Assembly (NCBI RefSeq): GCF_036985505.1
Contig: NZ_BTGQ01000008.1
Location: 101,134-165,133 of the forward strand
Direction: 5' to 3'
Source: Croceitalea sp947503285
GTDB taxonomy: Bacteria; Bacteroidota; Bacteroidia; Flavobacteriales; Flavobacteriaceae
Length of the DNA: 64,000 bases
Shown: positions 33,964 to 41,430 of the stretch, in pieces
Layout of the letters: each line of letters starts with the position of its first letter
Numbering within the stretch: the first letter of the stretch is position 1
Position numbers and translations under genes: made by a program
The notes under the pieces: model-generated
Told to the model about the DNA's origin: nothing
What the model saw: the letters and a program-made list of their open reading frames with translations, nothing else
The model's database searches: none

Positions 33964-35510
33964 TGCAAATGGATGCCAAATTGAAAAAGTTACAAGACCG
34001 AATCGAAAAAGCTCATTTAGGTGGGGGGGAGAAAAGAATAGAAAAACAGCATGGCAAGAAGAAATTAACTGCCCGAGAGCGGATTGATTATCTGTTGGAT
34101 GAAGGTTCTTTTGAAGAAATGGGTATTTTGGTTACCCACCGTACCACGGATTTCGGAATGGAAAAGGAAATCTACTATGGTGATGGGGTAGTCACCGGTT
34201 ACGGCACGATCAATGGTCGATTGGTTTATGTGTACGCCCAAGATTTTACGGTGTTTGGCGGGGCACTTTCAGAAACGCATGCTGAAAAAATATGCAAAGT
34301 GATGGACTTGGCCCTGAAGGTCGGGGCCCCAATTATCGGTTTGAATGATTCTGGCGGGGCCCGAATTCAAGAAGGAGTGAAATCTTTAGGAGGTTATGCC
34401 GATATCTTTTACCGTAATGTGCAGGCATCGGGAGTCGTTCCGCAATTATCCGCAATTATGGGTCCCTGTGCTGGTGGTGCGGTCTATTCGCCGGCAATGA
34501 CCGATTTTATTGTGATGGTGGAACAGACCAGTTATATGTTCGTTACCGGACCTAATGTGGTAAAGACCGTTACCAATGAAGAAGTAACCTCTGAAGAATT
34601 AGGTGGAGCGTTGACCCATGCCTCTAAATCCGGTGTTGCCCATAAAACATCGGCCAACGATGCCGCTTGTCTAGAAGACCTTAAAGAACTATTGGATTAC
34701 CTACCACAAAACAATCGGGAAAGACCTTCGACACGCTTCTATGAGCTAGGTGACGAGGTTAGGGAGCAATTACGCCATATCGTTCCAGATAATGCGAACA
34801 AGCCTTATGATATGCATGAGGTCATTGAAGGGATCATTGATGCGCAATCATTTTACGAAATCCATAAAGACTATGCCGAAAATATCATAACGGGTTTTGC
34901 CCGATTAGGGGGAAGAAGTGTCGGGATTATTGCGAACCAACCTATGTTCTTAGCAGGGGTACTTGATTCCAATAGCTCTTCAAAAGCTGCCCGTTTCACC
35001 CGTTTTTGTGATGCCTTTAATATTCCGTTATTGGTATTGGTTGATGTGCCGGGCTTTTTACCGGGTACTGACCAAGAGTGGAACGGTATTATCATGCATG
35101 GTGCCAAGCTTTTATATGCATTGAGTGAAGCAACGGTACCTAGGGTAACAGTCATTACTAGAAAAGCGTATGGAGGTGCCTATGATGTAATGAATTCGAA
35201 ACATATTGGTGCGGATTTCAACTTTGCTTGGCCAACGGCAGAAATTGCGGTAATGGGGGCCAAAGGGGCCAGTGAGATAATCTTTAGAAGGGAAATCGCC
35301 GCTTCTGATGACCCAGCAGCCAAATTAAAAGAAAAAGAAGCTGAGTATGCCGATAAGTTTGCCAATCCCTACCGAGCGGCAAGTCGTGGCTTCATCGATG
35401 AGGTTATTTTACCCGAGAATACCAGGGGTAAATTGCTAAAAGCTTTTGCCATGTTGGAAAATAAGAAGATAGTGACCCCGAAGAAGAAGCATGGGAATAT
35501 TCCTTTATGA
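33963..35510 (+). CDS. Acyl-CoA carboxylase carboxyltransferase (beta) subunit, propionyl-CoA type
   Basis: 515 residues from the ATG at 33963, which overlaps the accC stop by one base (an ATG two codons on is also possible). It is a full-length two-crotonase-fold carboxyltransferase of the PccB type: 'KLTARERIDYLLDEGSFEEMG', 'YAQDFTVFGGALSETHAEKICKVMDLA', 'NDSGGARIQEGVKSLGGYADIFYRNVQASGVVPQLSAIMGPCAGGAVYSPAMTDF', 'DVPGFLPGTDQEWNGIIMHGAKLLYALSEATVPRVTVITRKAYGGAYDVM'. It moves CO2 from carboxybiotin to acyl-CoA. PccB-like features and the adjacent mutase make propionyl-CoA the likely substrate, giving methylmalonyl-CoA. The downstream spacer ends at the inverted repeat around the GIY-YIG gene. 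Confidence 0.93.
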   Translation: MQMDAKLKKLQDRIEKAHLGGGEKRIEKQHGKKKLTARERIDYLLDEGSFEEMGILVTHRTTDFGMEKEIYYGDGVVTGYGTINGRLVYVYAQDFTVFGGALSETHAEKICKVMDLALKVGAPIIGLNDSGGARIQEGVKSLGGYADIFYRNVQASGVVPQLSAIMGPCAGGAVYSPAMTDFIVMVEQTSYMFVTGPNVVKTVTNEEVTSEELGGALTHASKSGVAHKTSANDAACLEDLKELLDYLPQNNRERPSTRFYELGDEVREQLRHIVPDNANKPYDMHEVIEGIIDAQSFYEIHKDYAENIITGFARLGGRSVGIIANQPMFLAGVLDSNSSSKAARFTRFCDAFNIPLLVLVDVPGFLPGTDQEWNGIIMHGAKLLYALSEATVPRVTVITRKAYGGAYDVMNSKHIGADFNFAWPTAEIAVMGAKGASEIIFRREIAASDDPAAKLKEKEAEYADKFANPYRAASRGFIDEVILPENTRGKLLKAFAMLENKKIVTPKKKHGNIPL

Positions 35511-35586
35511 ATTTATCTTTAAAAAAGTATCAAAAGACTCAAGTGCTTTTATAAGGGAAACAACATTTTTATAAGACTAGTTTGTG

Positions 35587-35612
35587 AGGTCGAGCGCAGT
35601 CGAGACCTCAAT
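35587..35612 (+). repeat. Left copy of a 26-bp perfect inverted repeat (REP-like palindrome)
   Basis: This 26-bp unit is the exact reverse complement of 35931-35956. Within it AGGTCGA and TCGAGACCT pair around GCGCAG, so each copy can form its own hairpin. It overlaps the stop codon of the GIY-YIG gene. The CTCGACTGCGCTCGA core is a palindrome I recall as frequent in flavobacterial intergenic DNA; copy number here would need a genome search. Confidence 0.9.
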
Positions 35613-35928
35613 CTGGGTCAGCATATTTAAAATGAGAGGCATTTCTACATTCGGCTAAAATCCGTAACATATCGAAATCACCGTTTGCTAAGGCCAGTTT
35701 CTTTCTAGCGCTCCATTTTTTGATTTTCTTTTCAAAGTAAATGGCTTGAAGTACATCATTGAATTCTTGATGGAAGATAAGTTTTACAGGACGTCGTTTA
35801 TGAGTGAATGAAGTTTTATTGAATCCGTTTTGATGTTCTTTGAATCGACGGTTAATGTTGTCAGTAATCCCGGTATAGGTCATACCGTCGGAACAAAGGA
35901 GAATATAGACGTAGTAGCATTTCATCAT
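35608..35928 (-). CDS. GIY-YIG nuclease family protein
   Basis: The frame runs to 35961, but the first codons would be read out of the flanking repeat, so I place the start at the ATG pair at 35928/35925 (MMKCYYVYIL). The product is about 106 residues: 'CYYVYILLCSDGMTYTG' is the GIY...YIG motif (here VYI...YTG), 'NINRRFKEH' holds the catalytic Arg region and 'AIYFEKKIKKW' the metal-binding Glu (about 66). Single-domain GIY-YIG proteins of this UPF0213/YhbQ type are common, and their substrates are largely undefined. The gene fits exactly between the two arms of an inverted repeat and has no room for its own leader, so it looks like a self-contained cassette. Confidence 0.88.
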   Translation of the reverse strand: MMKCYYVYILLCSDGMTYTGITDNINRRFKEHQNGFNKTSFTHKRRPVKLIFHQEFNDVLQAIYFEKKIKKWSARKKLALANGDFDMLRILAECRNASHFKYADPD

Positions 35929-35930
35929 AC

Positions 35931-35956
35931 ATTGAGGTCTCGACTGCGCTCGACCT
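35931..35956 (-). repeat. Right copy of the 26-bp inverted repeat
   Basis: Exact reverse complement of 35587-35612, beginning 2 bp upstream of the proposed GIY-YIG start. It has the same internal palindrome. The two arms are 318 bp apart and enclose only the nuclease gene. Confidence 0.9.
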
Positions 35957-36075
35957 GACATTTAGGGTTTGCTATTTAATTTGCGAGATTTTGAATACTT
36001 CTGTCCTAATCAAAACTTAATGGTGATTTGGCAAAAATACTTTGCTCAAAAATAAATCAGGAAAATCAGTAGCCG

Positions 36076-36083
36076 TACTTTTG
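36076..36083 (+). promoter_or_regulatory. -7 promoter element of the MFS gene, possible leaderless transcript
   Basis: TACTTTTG fits TAnnTTTG and ends only 4 bp before the ATG at 36088, so transcription would begin at or next to the start codon. No -33 TTTG at the right distance. Confidence 0.4.
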
Positions 36084-36087
36084 TCCA

Positions 36088-37308
36088 ATGCAAAAAACGC
36101 AGCAGAAACCCCACTTTGAATTTATTGCACTGATGGCCTCGTTGATGTCCATTGTGGCCTTGGCAATTGATACGCTTCTGCCTGCGATACCCGCTATTGG
36201 TGAAACGATTCATAGTACAGACCCAAAAGCGAACCAAATGTTCGTGACCATGATTTTCTTAGGTCTAGGGGTGGGGCAATTGTTTTTTGGTCCGTTGTCA
36301 GACCAATATGGTCGTAAGCCTATGGTGTATGCGGGTTTCGTTGTTTTTGGTGTAGCCAGTTTCATTTGTCTGTTGGCGCCCAACATTGAAGTAATGGTAA
36401 TTGGTCGAATTTTGCAGGGGATTGGGCTTTCATCCCACCGTACTATCGCCATTTCAATCATACGTGACTCATATAGTGGTGATTATATGGCAAGGGTCAT
36501 GTCATTCATCACCGCGTTTTTTATTTTGGTTCCCGTAGTGGCACCTGCTTTAGGGAAGTTCATTCTAGACCATTTTAATTGGCAGAGCATATTTTACGTG
36601 CATCTTTTCTTGGGTCTGGTATTGTGGATTTGGTTCTGGAAACGACAAGAAGAGACCCTTAAGCCTGAATATAAAGTCAGGTTCTCATCAAAGAGCTTTA
36701 TAGCTGGTACCAAAGAAATGTTACGACATCCTGAAACGGTAATCTATACTTTCGTTTCGGGTTTGGTTACCGGTGCTTTTTTGGTATACTTGAGTTCAGC
36801 ACAGCATATTTTTGAAGACCAATACGGACTTCGAGAAGCATTTCCATATATTTTTGCAGGGCTTGCCATTTCTATCGGAACCTCGACTTTTACTAACGGC
36901 ACCATGGTCATGCGTTTCGGCATGCGAAACTTATCATTTGCGGCAACCGTACTTTTTAGTTTGATTGCCATAGGCTATGTGCTGTTTTTTTGGAATGGGC
37001 CTAACCCCAATGTTAGCGTTTTGGTAGCTTTTCTGTTTTTACAGTTTTTCTGTTTGGGCTTTATGTGGGGTAATTTTCGTTCCATTGCCATGGAGCCCAT
37101 AGGGCATATTGCCGGTATCGGTGCCGCCATCAACGGTTTTGTTTCGACCTTGATTTCCGTACCTATTGCCACCCTTATAGGTTCATTTCTTGAAGATTTG
37201 GCATTGCCCTTGTTCGTTGGTTTGGCTTGCTGTGGTTTGGGTGCCGTAGCACTAATTTTACTTTCAAGAAGAAAGAAACCGGTTTTTCTGAATAAAACCG
37301 GGTCTTGA
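36088..37308 (+). CDS. Bcr/CflA-type multidrug efflux MFS transporter
   Basis: 406 residues, 12 predicted transmembrane helices. The N-terminal half has the drug:H+ antiporter (DHA1) signatures: 'LAIDTLLPAIPAIG' in helix 1, motif A 'GPLSDQYGRKPMVYAGFVVFG' between helices 2 and 3, 'GRILQGIGLSSHRTIAISIIRDSY' in helix 4 and motif C-like 'FFILVPVVAPALGKFIL' in helix 5. This resembles Bcr (bicyclomycin) and CflA exporters. It sits in the inner membrane and probably exports small toxic compounds; the substrate is not predictable. It is a single gene, convergent with the HExxH membrane protein. Confidence 0.9.
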   Translation: MQKTQQKPHFEFIALMASLMSIVALAIDTLLPAIPAIGETIHSTDPKANQMFVTMIFLGLGVGQLFFGPLSDQYGRKPMVYAGFVVFGVASFICLLAPNIEVMVIGRILQGIGLSSHRTIAISIIRDSYSGDYMARVMSFITAFFILVPVVAPALGKFILDHFNWQSIFYVHLFLGLVLWIWFWKRQEETLKPEYKVRFSSKSFIAGTKEMLRHPETVIYTFVSGLVTGAFLVYLSSAQHIFEDQYGLREAFPYIFAGLAISIGTSTFTNGTMVMRFGMRNLSFAATVLFSLIAIGYVLFFWNGPNPNVSVLVAFLFLQFFCLGFMWGNFRSIAMEPIGHIAGIGAAINGFVSTLISVPIATLIGSFLEDLALPLFVGLACCGLGAVALILLSRRKKPVFLNKTGS

Positions 37309-37408
37309 AAAGAGGTATACGCTATGCCATGGTTCAACAATGAGTTATTTTATATTTGACTTGAAGAAGCTCAATATTTCCGTACTCTTGGGTATTTCAT
37401 GCCCATTT

Positions 37409-37984
37409 TTAAACAAATCTAATTTTAAGTTTCATGTTCAAGTAGACAAGGCCGAACATCAGTATGGCACTAACGACAAAAGTTACGATGTTGAAAATCA
37501 ACGAGAATTTGTTCTTTCGTGAGACCTGAAATACCAGAATTAACAAAGAAGTGACGACGATAGCAGAGAGCGTATAGAGGTTCCATCCTAAAATTAGGCT
37601 GATTCGCCCTTCATCATTAGGCTCAAATCGATTGGCCCAAGAAGCCCCCAATCTCATCAAAAAAGGCAAGAACAAAAATGGATAAAGCATTTTGCTCTTA
37701 TACTTTAAGAGTATAAAATAAAATATGATCGCTTGTATTATCGTAAATAGGGGCCCTGAGGCACTGGTAATTACGCGATGCGTATTGGATAACACGATAG
37801 AGGAATCTTTTAATGAGGCTCCATTAAGGGTAAATCCGGCATCATACCCCAAGAGTCCATAAGCAATCCAATGACTCATTTCGTGAAAAAAAAATGTGAG
37901 GAAAGTGGCAACGATCATTATGCCGAAATACTTCATTGATCCTATAAAACCCATCTTAATATCATTTTGGTCTGAACGCATCAA
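37409..37984 (-). CDS. Membrane protein with HExxH motif (M50-like)
   Basis: 191 residues with about five hydrophobic segments. The first helix contains 'FLTFFFHEMSHWIAYGLLGYDAG', an HExxH zinc motif (His about 34, Glu 35, His 38) within the membrane, as in site-2-protease/M50 and related 'HEMSHW' proteins. 'GPLFTIIQAIIFYFIL' in the next helix resembles the G-P-x-x-N region of M50, although the Asn and the usual Asp third ligand (N-x-x-P-x-x-x-x-D-G) are not evident. So it may be a divergent intramembrane metalloprotease or a binding-only relative. It stands alone, with no clear operon partners. Confidence 0.7.
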   Translation of the reverse strand: MMRSDQNDIKMGFIGSMKYFGIMIVATFLTFFFHEMSHWIAYGLLGYDAGFTLNGASLKDSSIVLSNTHRVITSASGPLFTIIQAIIFYFILLKYKSKMLYPFLFLPFLMRLGASWANRFEPNDEGRISLILGWNLYTLSAIVVTSLLILVFQVSRKNKFSLIFNIVTFVVSAILMFGLVYLNMKLKIRFV

Positions 37985-38147
37985 ATCAACATTATCAATA
38001 CGATTTGAAAGAGGTTTGAATTGACCTCATGGCCCTGTTATAAAACAAATTAAAAGGAATAAGTTGAAAATGCCGCCACACAAAAGTGTAGTTTGTGATG
38101 AAACCTGAATTTAAAAGCGGCTTCTGTGACGAATTTAGCATGAAAGT

Positions 38148-39227
38148 TCACTCCTTCGGCCTGAAAACGACCCCACTACAAGAATCTTGTCTAGCCCCGG
38201 TAACCGATGAAAATACATTAGTCTGCCCCAATTCATACAATACTCCCATAAAGGCAAATACCAAGGCCTCTTTGTATTCTATGAACTTTTTTGGGGGAAT
38301 CTTAACCTCACAACTTGCTCCGAGCTTTTCCCTCAGCGTTGCGATGTAAAAGTCATTTAAAGCGCCCCCACCTGTAACCAGGACCTGACTTCCTTTCTCA
38401 GGCTTTTCTTTTTTGATGGCGAATGCAATTTGCTCACAATTATGGTGGATTACCGTATGTAATAGGTTTTCGGTCGCACTACTATATTTTTCCAGTAGTG
38501 GTATAATCGCCGATGAAAACCATTCATAACCCGTTGACTTTGGATAGGGTAGGTGGTAATAGTCTAGATTATTCAACGCTTTTAATAAACCTGGTAGCAA
38601 CGTTCCGCTTTTGGCCATGGCACCCCCTTCATCATATTTTAAATCTATTTTTTCGGTAATATAGTTTAAGGGCATATTTGCGAGGCCAATATCATAAGCA
38701 ACACGTTCCCCTTTTTTTTGAAAAGATATGTTACTGATGCCGCCCAGGTTCAGGCAAAACTCATATTCAGAAAGTAGTAATTCGTCACCTATAGGTACGA
38801 GCGGTGCTCCCTGTCCGCCCAATTCGACATCCAAAGAGCGAAAATCACAGATGACCTTTTGCCCTGAGGTATTGGCAAGCAATTGTCCATCACCCAATTG
38901 AAAAGTGACACCTTCTTCAGGTCGATGGTGCGAGGTATGGCCATGACTGGCGATAAAATCAATTTTTAAATCATGTTTTTCAATAAATGATTTTACCTGC
39001 TTACCTAACCAAACACCATAATCTAAATGTAATTGTTGGTGTTCTTCCGCCGTAAGGTGGATGGCATTTTTCAATTTTTCATATAGCGTGTTATCATATG
39101 AAATGGCCGAAGTCTGGCGTATTTCAAAATCCCATTGGTTGGCTTTTTTCCAGAAATGGCAATAGGCAATATCAAGCCCATCCAAAGAGGTACCCGACAT
39201 CATTCCTATGGTTTTATAAATTTTCAT
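38148..39227 (-). CDS. anmK: Anhydro-N-acetylmuramic acid kinase
   Basis: 359 residues, the normal AnmK length. Signatures: 'IGMMSGTSLDGLDIAYCHF' (phosphate-binding loop with the catalytic Asp region), 'FIASHGHTSHHRPEEGVTFQLGDGQLLA', 'VICDFRSLDVELGGQGAPLVPIGDELL', 'CLNLGGISNISF' and 'VLVTGGGALNDFYIATL'. It opens the 1,6-anhydro ring of anhMurNAc and phosphorylates it to MurNAc-6-phosphate, feeding MurQ. It is the last gene of a minus-strand run with AmpG-like and NagZ-like genes. Its ATG overlaps the stop of the methyltransferase gene (ATGA). Confidence 0.95.
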   Translation of the reverse strand: MKIYKTIGMMSGTSLDGLDIAYCHFWKKANQWDFEIRQTSAISYDNTLYEKLKNAIHLTAEEHQQLHLDYGVWLGKQVKSFIEKHDLKIDFIASHGHTSHHRPEEGVTFQLGDGQLLANTSGQKVICDFRSLDVELGGQGAPLVPIGDELLLSEYEFCLNLGGISNISFQKKGERVAYDIGLANMPLNYITEKIDLKYDEGGAMAKSGTLLPGLLKALNNLDYYHLPYPKSTGYEWFSSAIIPLLEKYSSATENLLHTVIHHNCEQIAFAIKKEKPEKGSQVLVTGGGALNDFYIATLREKLGASCEVKIPPKKFIEYKEALVFAFMGVLYELGQTNVFSSVTGARQDSCSGVVFRPKE

Positions 39228-39892
39228 AGATGCTTTTCAATATGTATCAATAGGGAAATTGGATTGCCTTCTTCATTGGTCACTTCTTGAAAAACAACTT
39301 TGGTGTTCGGAATTTCGTTCAAGGTTTCTGACCAGTCGCCAAGGGTTCGCGCATACCACGCATGGCCGTTGGAGAAGTTTCCTGACAAGCCTTTCCACGA
39401 GTCTGATAACCACTGACTCTGATAAGCCTTTCCCTGTTGCATCAATAGGTACGGGTGTAAGGTCTGGATCAAGATATGCCCATCGTCATTGAGCGCTTTT
39501 GCCGTATTTGAAAGCAATGTTACCAAGCCTTCTTTTTGGTACAGGCAAAAATTGAAAATGGCCATATCGAAAGGAGCGTTTGGTAAGGGTTTACCATCCA
39601 TGATTTCTTCAAATGTCATTTGATGAAAAGTGCCAATGCGTTTGCTTTGCGCACTCTGCAACAGTTCGGCGATTGCATCTATACCCAAAACTTTTTTACC
39701 CTGATTTTCAAGTACCCTGACCAACCAACCTTCCCCACATCCGATATCGATGATTTTAGCCCTATCCAACTTTAAAGCCGTATCAACAATCGCTTTGTTC
39801 GTGTATGTCCTGGAGGCAATGGTGTTTTCAGTAATGGCTTTTATCCATTCGCCGGCATTTTGTTGCCACGATTTTAAAACCGCATCGTTCAT
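39224..39892 (-). CDS. Class I SAM-dependent methyltransferase
   Basis: 222 residues. The Rossmann-fold SAM site is 'AKIIDIGCGEGWLVRVLENQGKKVLGIDAIAELL' (motif I with the acidic end of strand 2). Later come 'PFDMAIFNFCLYQKEGLVTLLSNTAKALNDDGHILIQTLHP' (motifs II/III). 'NDAVLKSWQQNAGEWIKAI' at the start is common in small-molecule methyltransferases of this type. The methyl acceptor is unknown. It is translationally coupled on both sides by 4-bp ATGA overlaps, between the NagZ-like gene and anmK. It is therefore firmly in the peptidoglycan-recycling operon, where no methylation step is known. Confidence 0.87.
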   Translation of the reverse strand: MNDAVLKSWQQNAGEWIKAITENTIASRTYTNKAIVDTALKLDRAKIIDIGCGEGWLVRVLENQGKKVLGIDAIAELLQSAQSKRIGTFHQMTFEEIMDGKPLPNAPFDMAIFNFCLYQKEGLVTLLSNTAKALNDDGHILIQTLHPYLLMQQGKAYQSQWLSDSWKGLSGNFSNGHAWYARTLGDWSETLNEIPNTKVVFQEVTNEEGNPISLLIHIEKHL

Positions 39893-41430
39893 GGGGTCGC
39901 ACTATTTAATGTTACCGGCAACTGGCCTTTGGCCGTTACCTGACCGTTAAAATGGTTGATGGCGTTTTCTTGAAAAGCCTCGAAATCTTGATACGCCACA
40001 ACAACCGAACTTGCATCTTTCCAATGAAAGAGGTCAAGTGCATATGGATTGCCAAAGAGATAGAGTGCACAATTATGCGACGATAATACCTCGTTCACAC
40101 GTTCAATTTCATTTTTCTTCAGCCCAAAATTTTGGGTCGGTTTCATTTCAGGGGGGAAAAGGGCAATGACCTTGTTTGCGGTTTGTGTATGATTTGTAGG
40201 AATGTTTTTTGAAAAAAGGGTGTCGATCGTTTTTCCCATTTGGATATATTCGAATTCGGATTCCCTGATGGTTTGAATCCCTTCATCGGTTCCTTTTACC
40301 AAGGTCAACGTTTCTTTTGCCAGTTGCTTCATTATGGTATCGTAGTCGACGCTATGGCTATTGGTTTTAGTGCCCAGCCCTTTTTCCTTAAGGGTCCAGA
40401 ACCGTTCAAAACTTGCCTCGACTTGTGTAGCCGTGGCGTTTTGTAAAATGAGTTCGATACCTTCTGCCGTATGTTCAGCAAAACATAACACGTCATTGCC
40501 CGCTTCAAAGGCCTCCCATTCCAACTGCCCCTTGGTATCGTATAACTTAGAGACACTATGCATGTTCAATGCATCGGTAATGATTACCCCTGAATGCTTG
40601 AATTCGTTACGAAGCAAGTCGGTGATTATCGGTTTTGACAGTGTCGATGACCGGGTATTACTTTTACTGATGCTCGGTACGGCCAAATGACCCACCATAA
40701 CGGAGTCTACACCTTCATCAATCAGGTTTTTAAACGGATACAATTCATAGGCCAATAGTTCTTGTTTGGATTTATCGATTCTTGGTAGGCCCAAATGTGA
40801 ATCTACGGCCGTATCGCCGTGACCCGGAAAATGTTTGATGGAATTTAGGGTACCACTTTTGTTCATTCCTGAAATGAAAGCTCTGGACTTTTCGTAAACA
40901 TCCTCCGGATTATCTCCAAAAGATCGATAACCTATTACCGGATTATTAGGATTGTTATTGATGTCAACGGTCGGGCATAGGTTCCAATGAATACCAGCTT
41001 CTTGACAATCATCGCCTATCGCCATACCTACCTTTTCGATCAAGGCTTTGTCTTGTATCGCCCCTAAGGTCAATGCATAAGGATATTGTGGGGTTTCTTC
41101 GATACGCATCGCAAGCCCCCATTCGGCATCGATGGCTATTAAAAGCGGATATTTAGAGACAGCCTGATAACGCGAGATCAACTCTTTTAGCTTATCAAGG
41201 CTATTGGCATTGTAAAGCACCTCCTTCTTACCTTCATAGTTGGTTGCGGCACTGGCGCGACTGTGAAAGAAACAGATGGATCCAATACCCTTTTCAGCGA
41301 TGAGCCGCTCCATTTTTTGGATTTCTTCTTCGGTGTCATTGATGAAAACGGCAGGCATAAAAAACTGCCCGATTTTTTCAATGGTGCTAAGTTGGGATTT
41401 TGCTTTATTATAGGGAATCAGATCAGCCAT
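39889..41430 (-). CDS. Cytoplasmic glycoside hydrolase family 3 (NagZ-like)
   Basis: ATG codons at 41454, 41442 and 41430 are in frame; I choose 41430 (MADLIPYNKAKS), which overlaps the transporter stop by only 8 bp. About 513 residues. The GH3 TIM barrel shows 'IGQFFMPAVFINDTEEEIQKMERLIAEKGIGSICFF', 'IAIDAEWGLAMRI', the diagnostic 'SIKHFPGHGDTAVDSHLGLP' with the His that acts as acid/base in NagZ-type enzymes, and 'GVIITDALNMHSVS' with the nucleophile Asp. A C-terminal domain (about 380-513) follows. There is no signal peptide, so it acts in the cytoplasm, consistent with removal of GlcNAc from imported GlcNAc-anhMurNAc. Confidence 0.9.
   Translation of the reverse strand: MADLIPYNKAKSQLSTIEKIGQFFMPAVFINDTEEEIQKMERLIAEKGIGSICFFHSRASAATNYEGKKEVLYNANSLDKLKELISRYQAVSKYPLLIAIDAEWGLAMRIEETPQYPYALTLGAIQDKALIEKVGMAIGDDCQEAGIHWNLCPTVDINNNPNNPVIGYRSFGDNPEDVYEKSRAFISGMNKSGTLNSIKHFPGHGDTAVDSHLGLPRIDKSKQELLAYELYPFKNLIDEGVDSVMVGHLAVPSISKSNTRSSTLSKPIITDLLRNEFKHSGVIITDALNMHSVSKLYDTKGQLEWEAFEAGNDVLCFAEHTAEGIELILQNATATQVEASFERFWTLKEKGLGTKTNSHSVDYDTIMKQLAKETLTLVKGTDEGIQTIRESEFEYIQMGKTIDTLFSKNIPTNHTQTANKVIALFPPEMKPTQNFGLKKNEIERVNEVLSSHNCALYLFGNPYALDLFHWKDASSVVVAYQDFEAFQENAINHFNGQVTAKGQLPVTLNSATP

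Noticed and set aside
35511..35586. Terminator after the carboxylase operon
   Set aside because: A/T-rich, with no GC-rich stem; the nearest hairpin is the REP-like repeat itself, which could stop transcription but has no T-run.
37279..37303. CCGGTTT/AAACCGG stem at the end of the MFS gene
   Set aside because: It lies within the last codons and lacks a T-run after the stem, so I did not call it a terminator.
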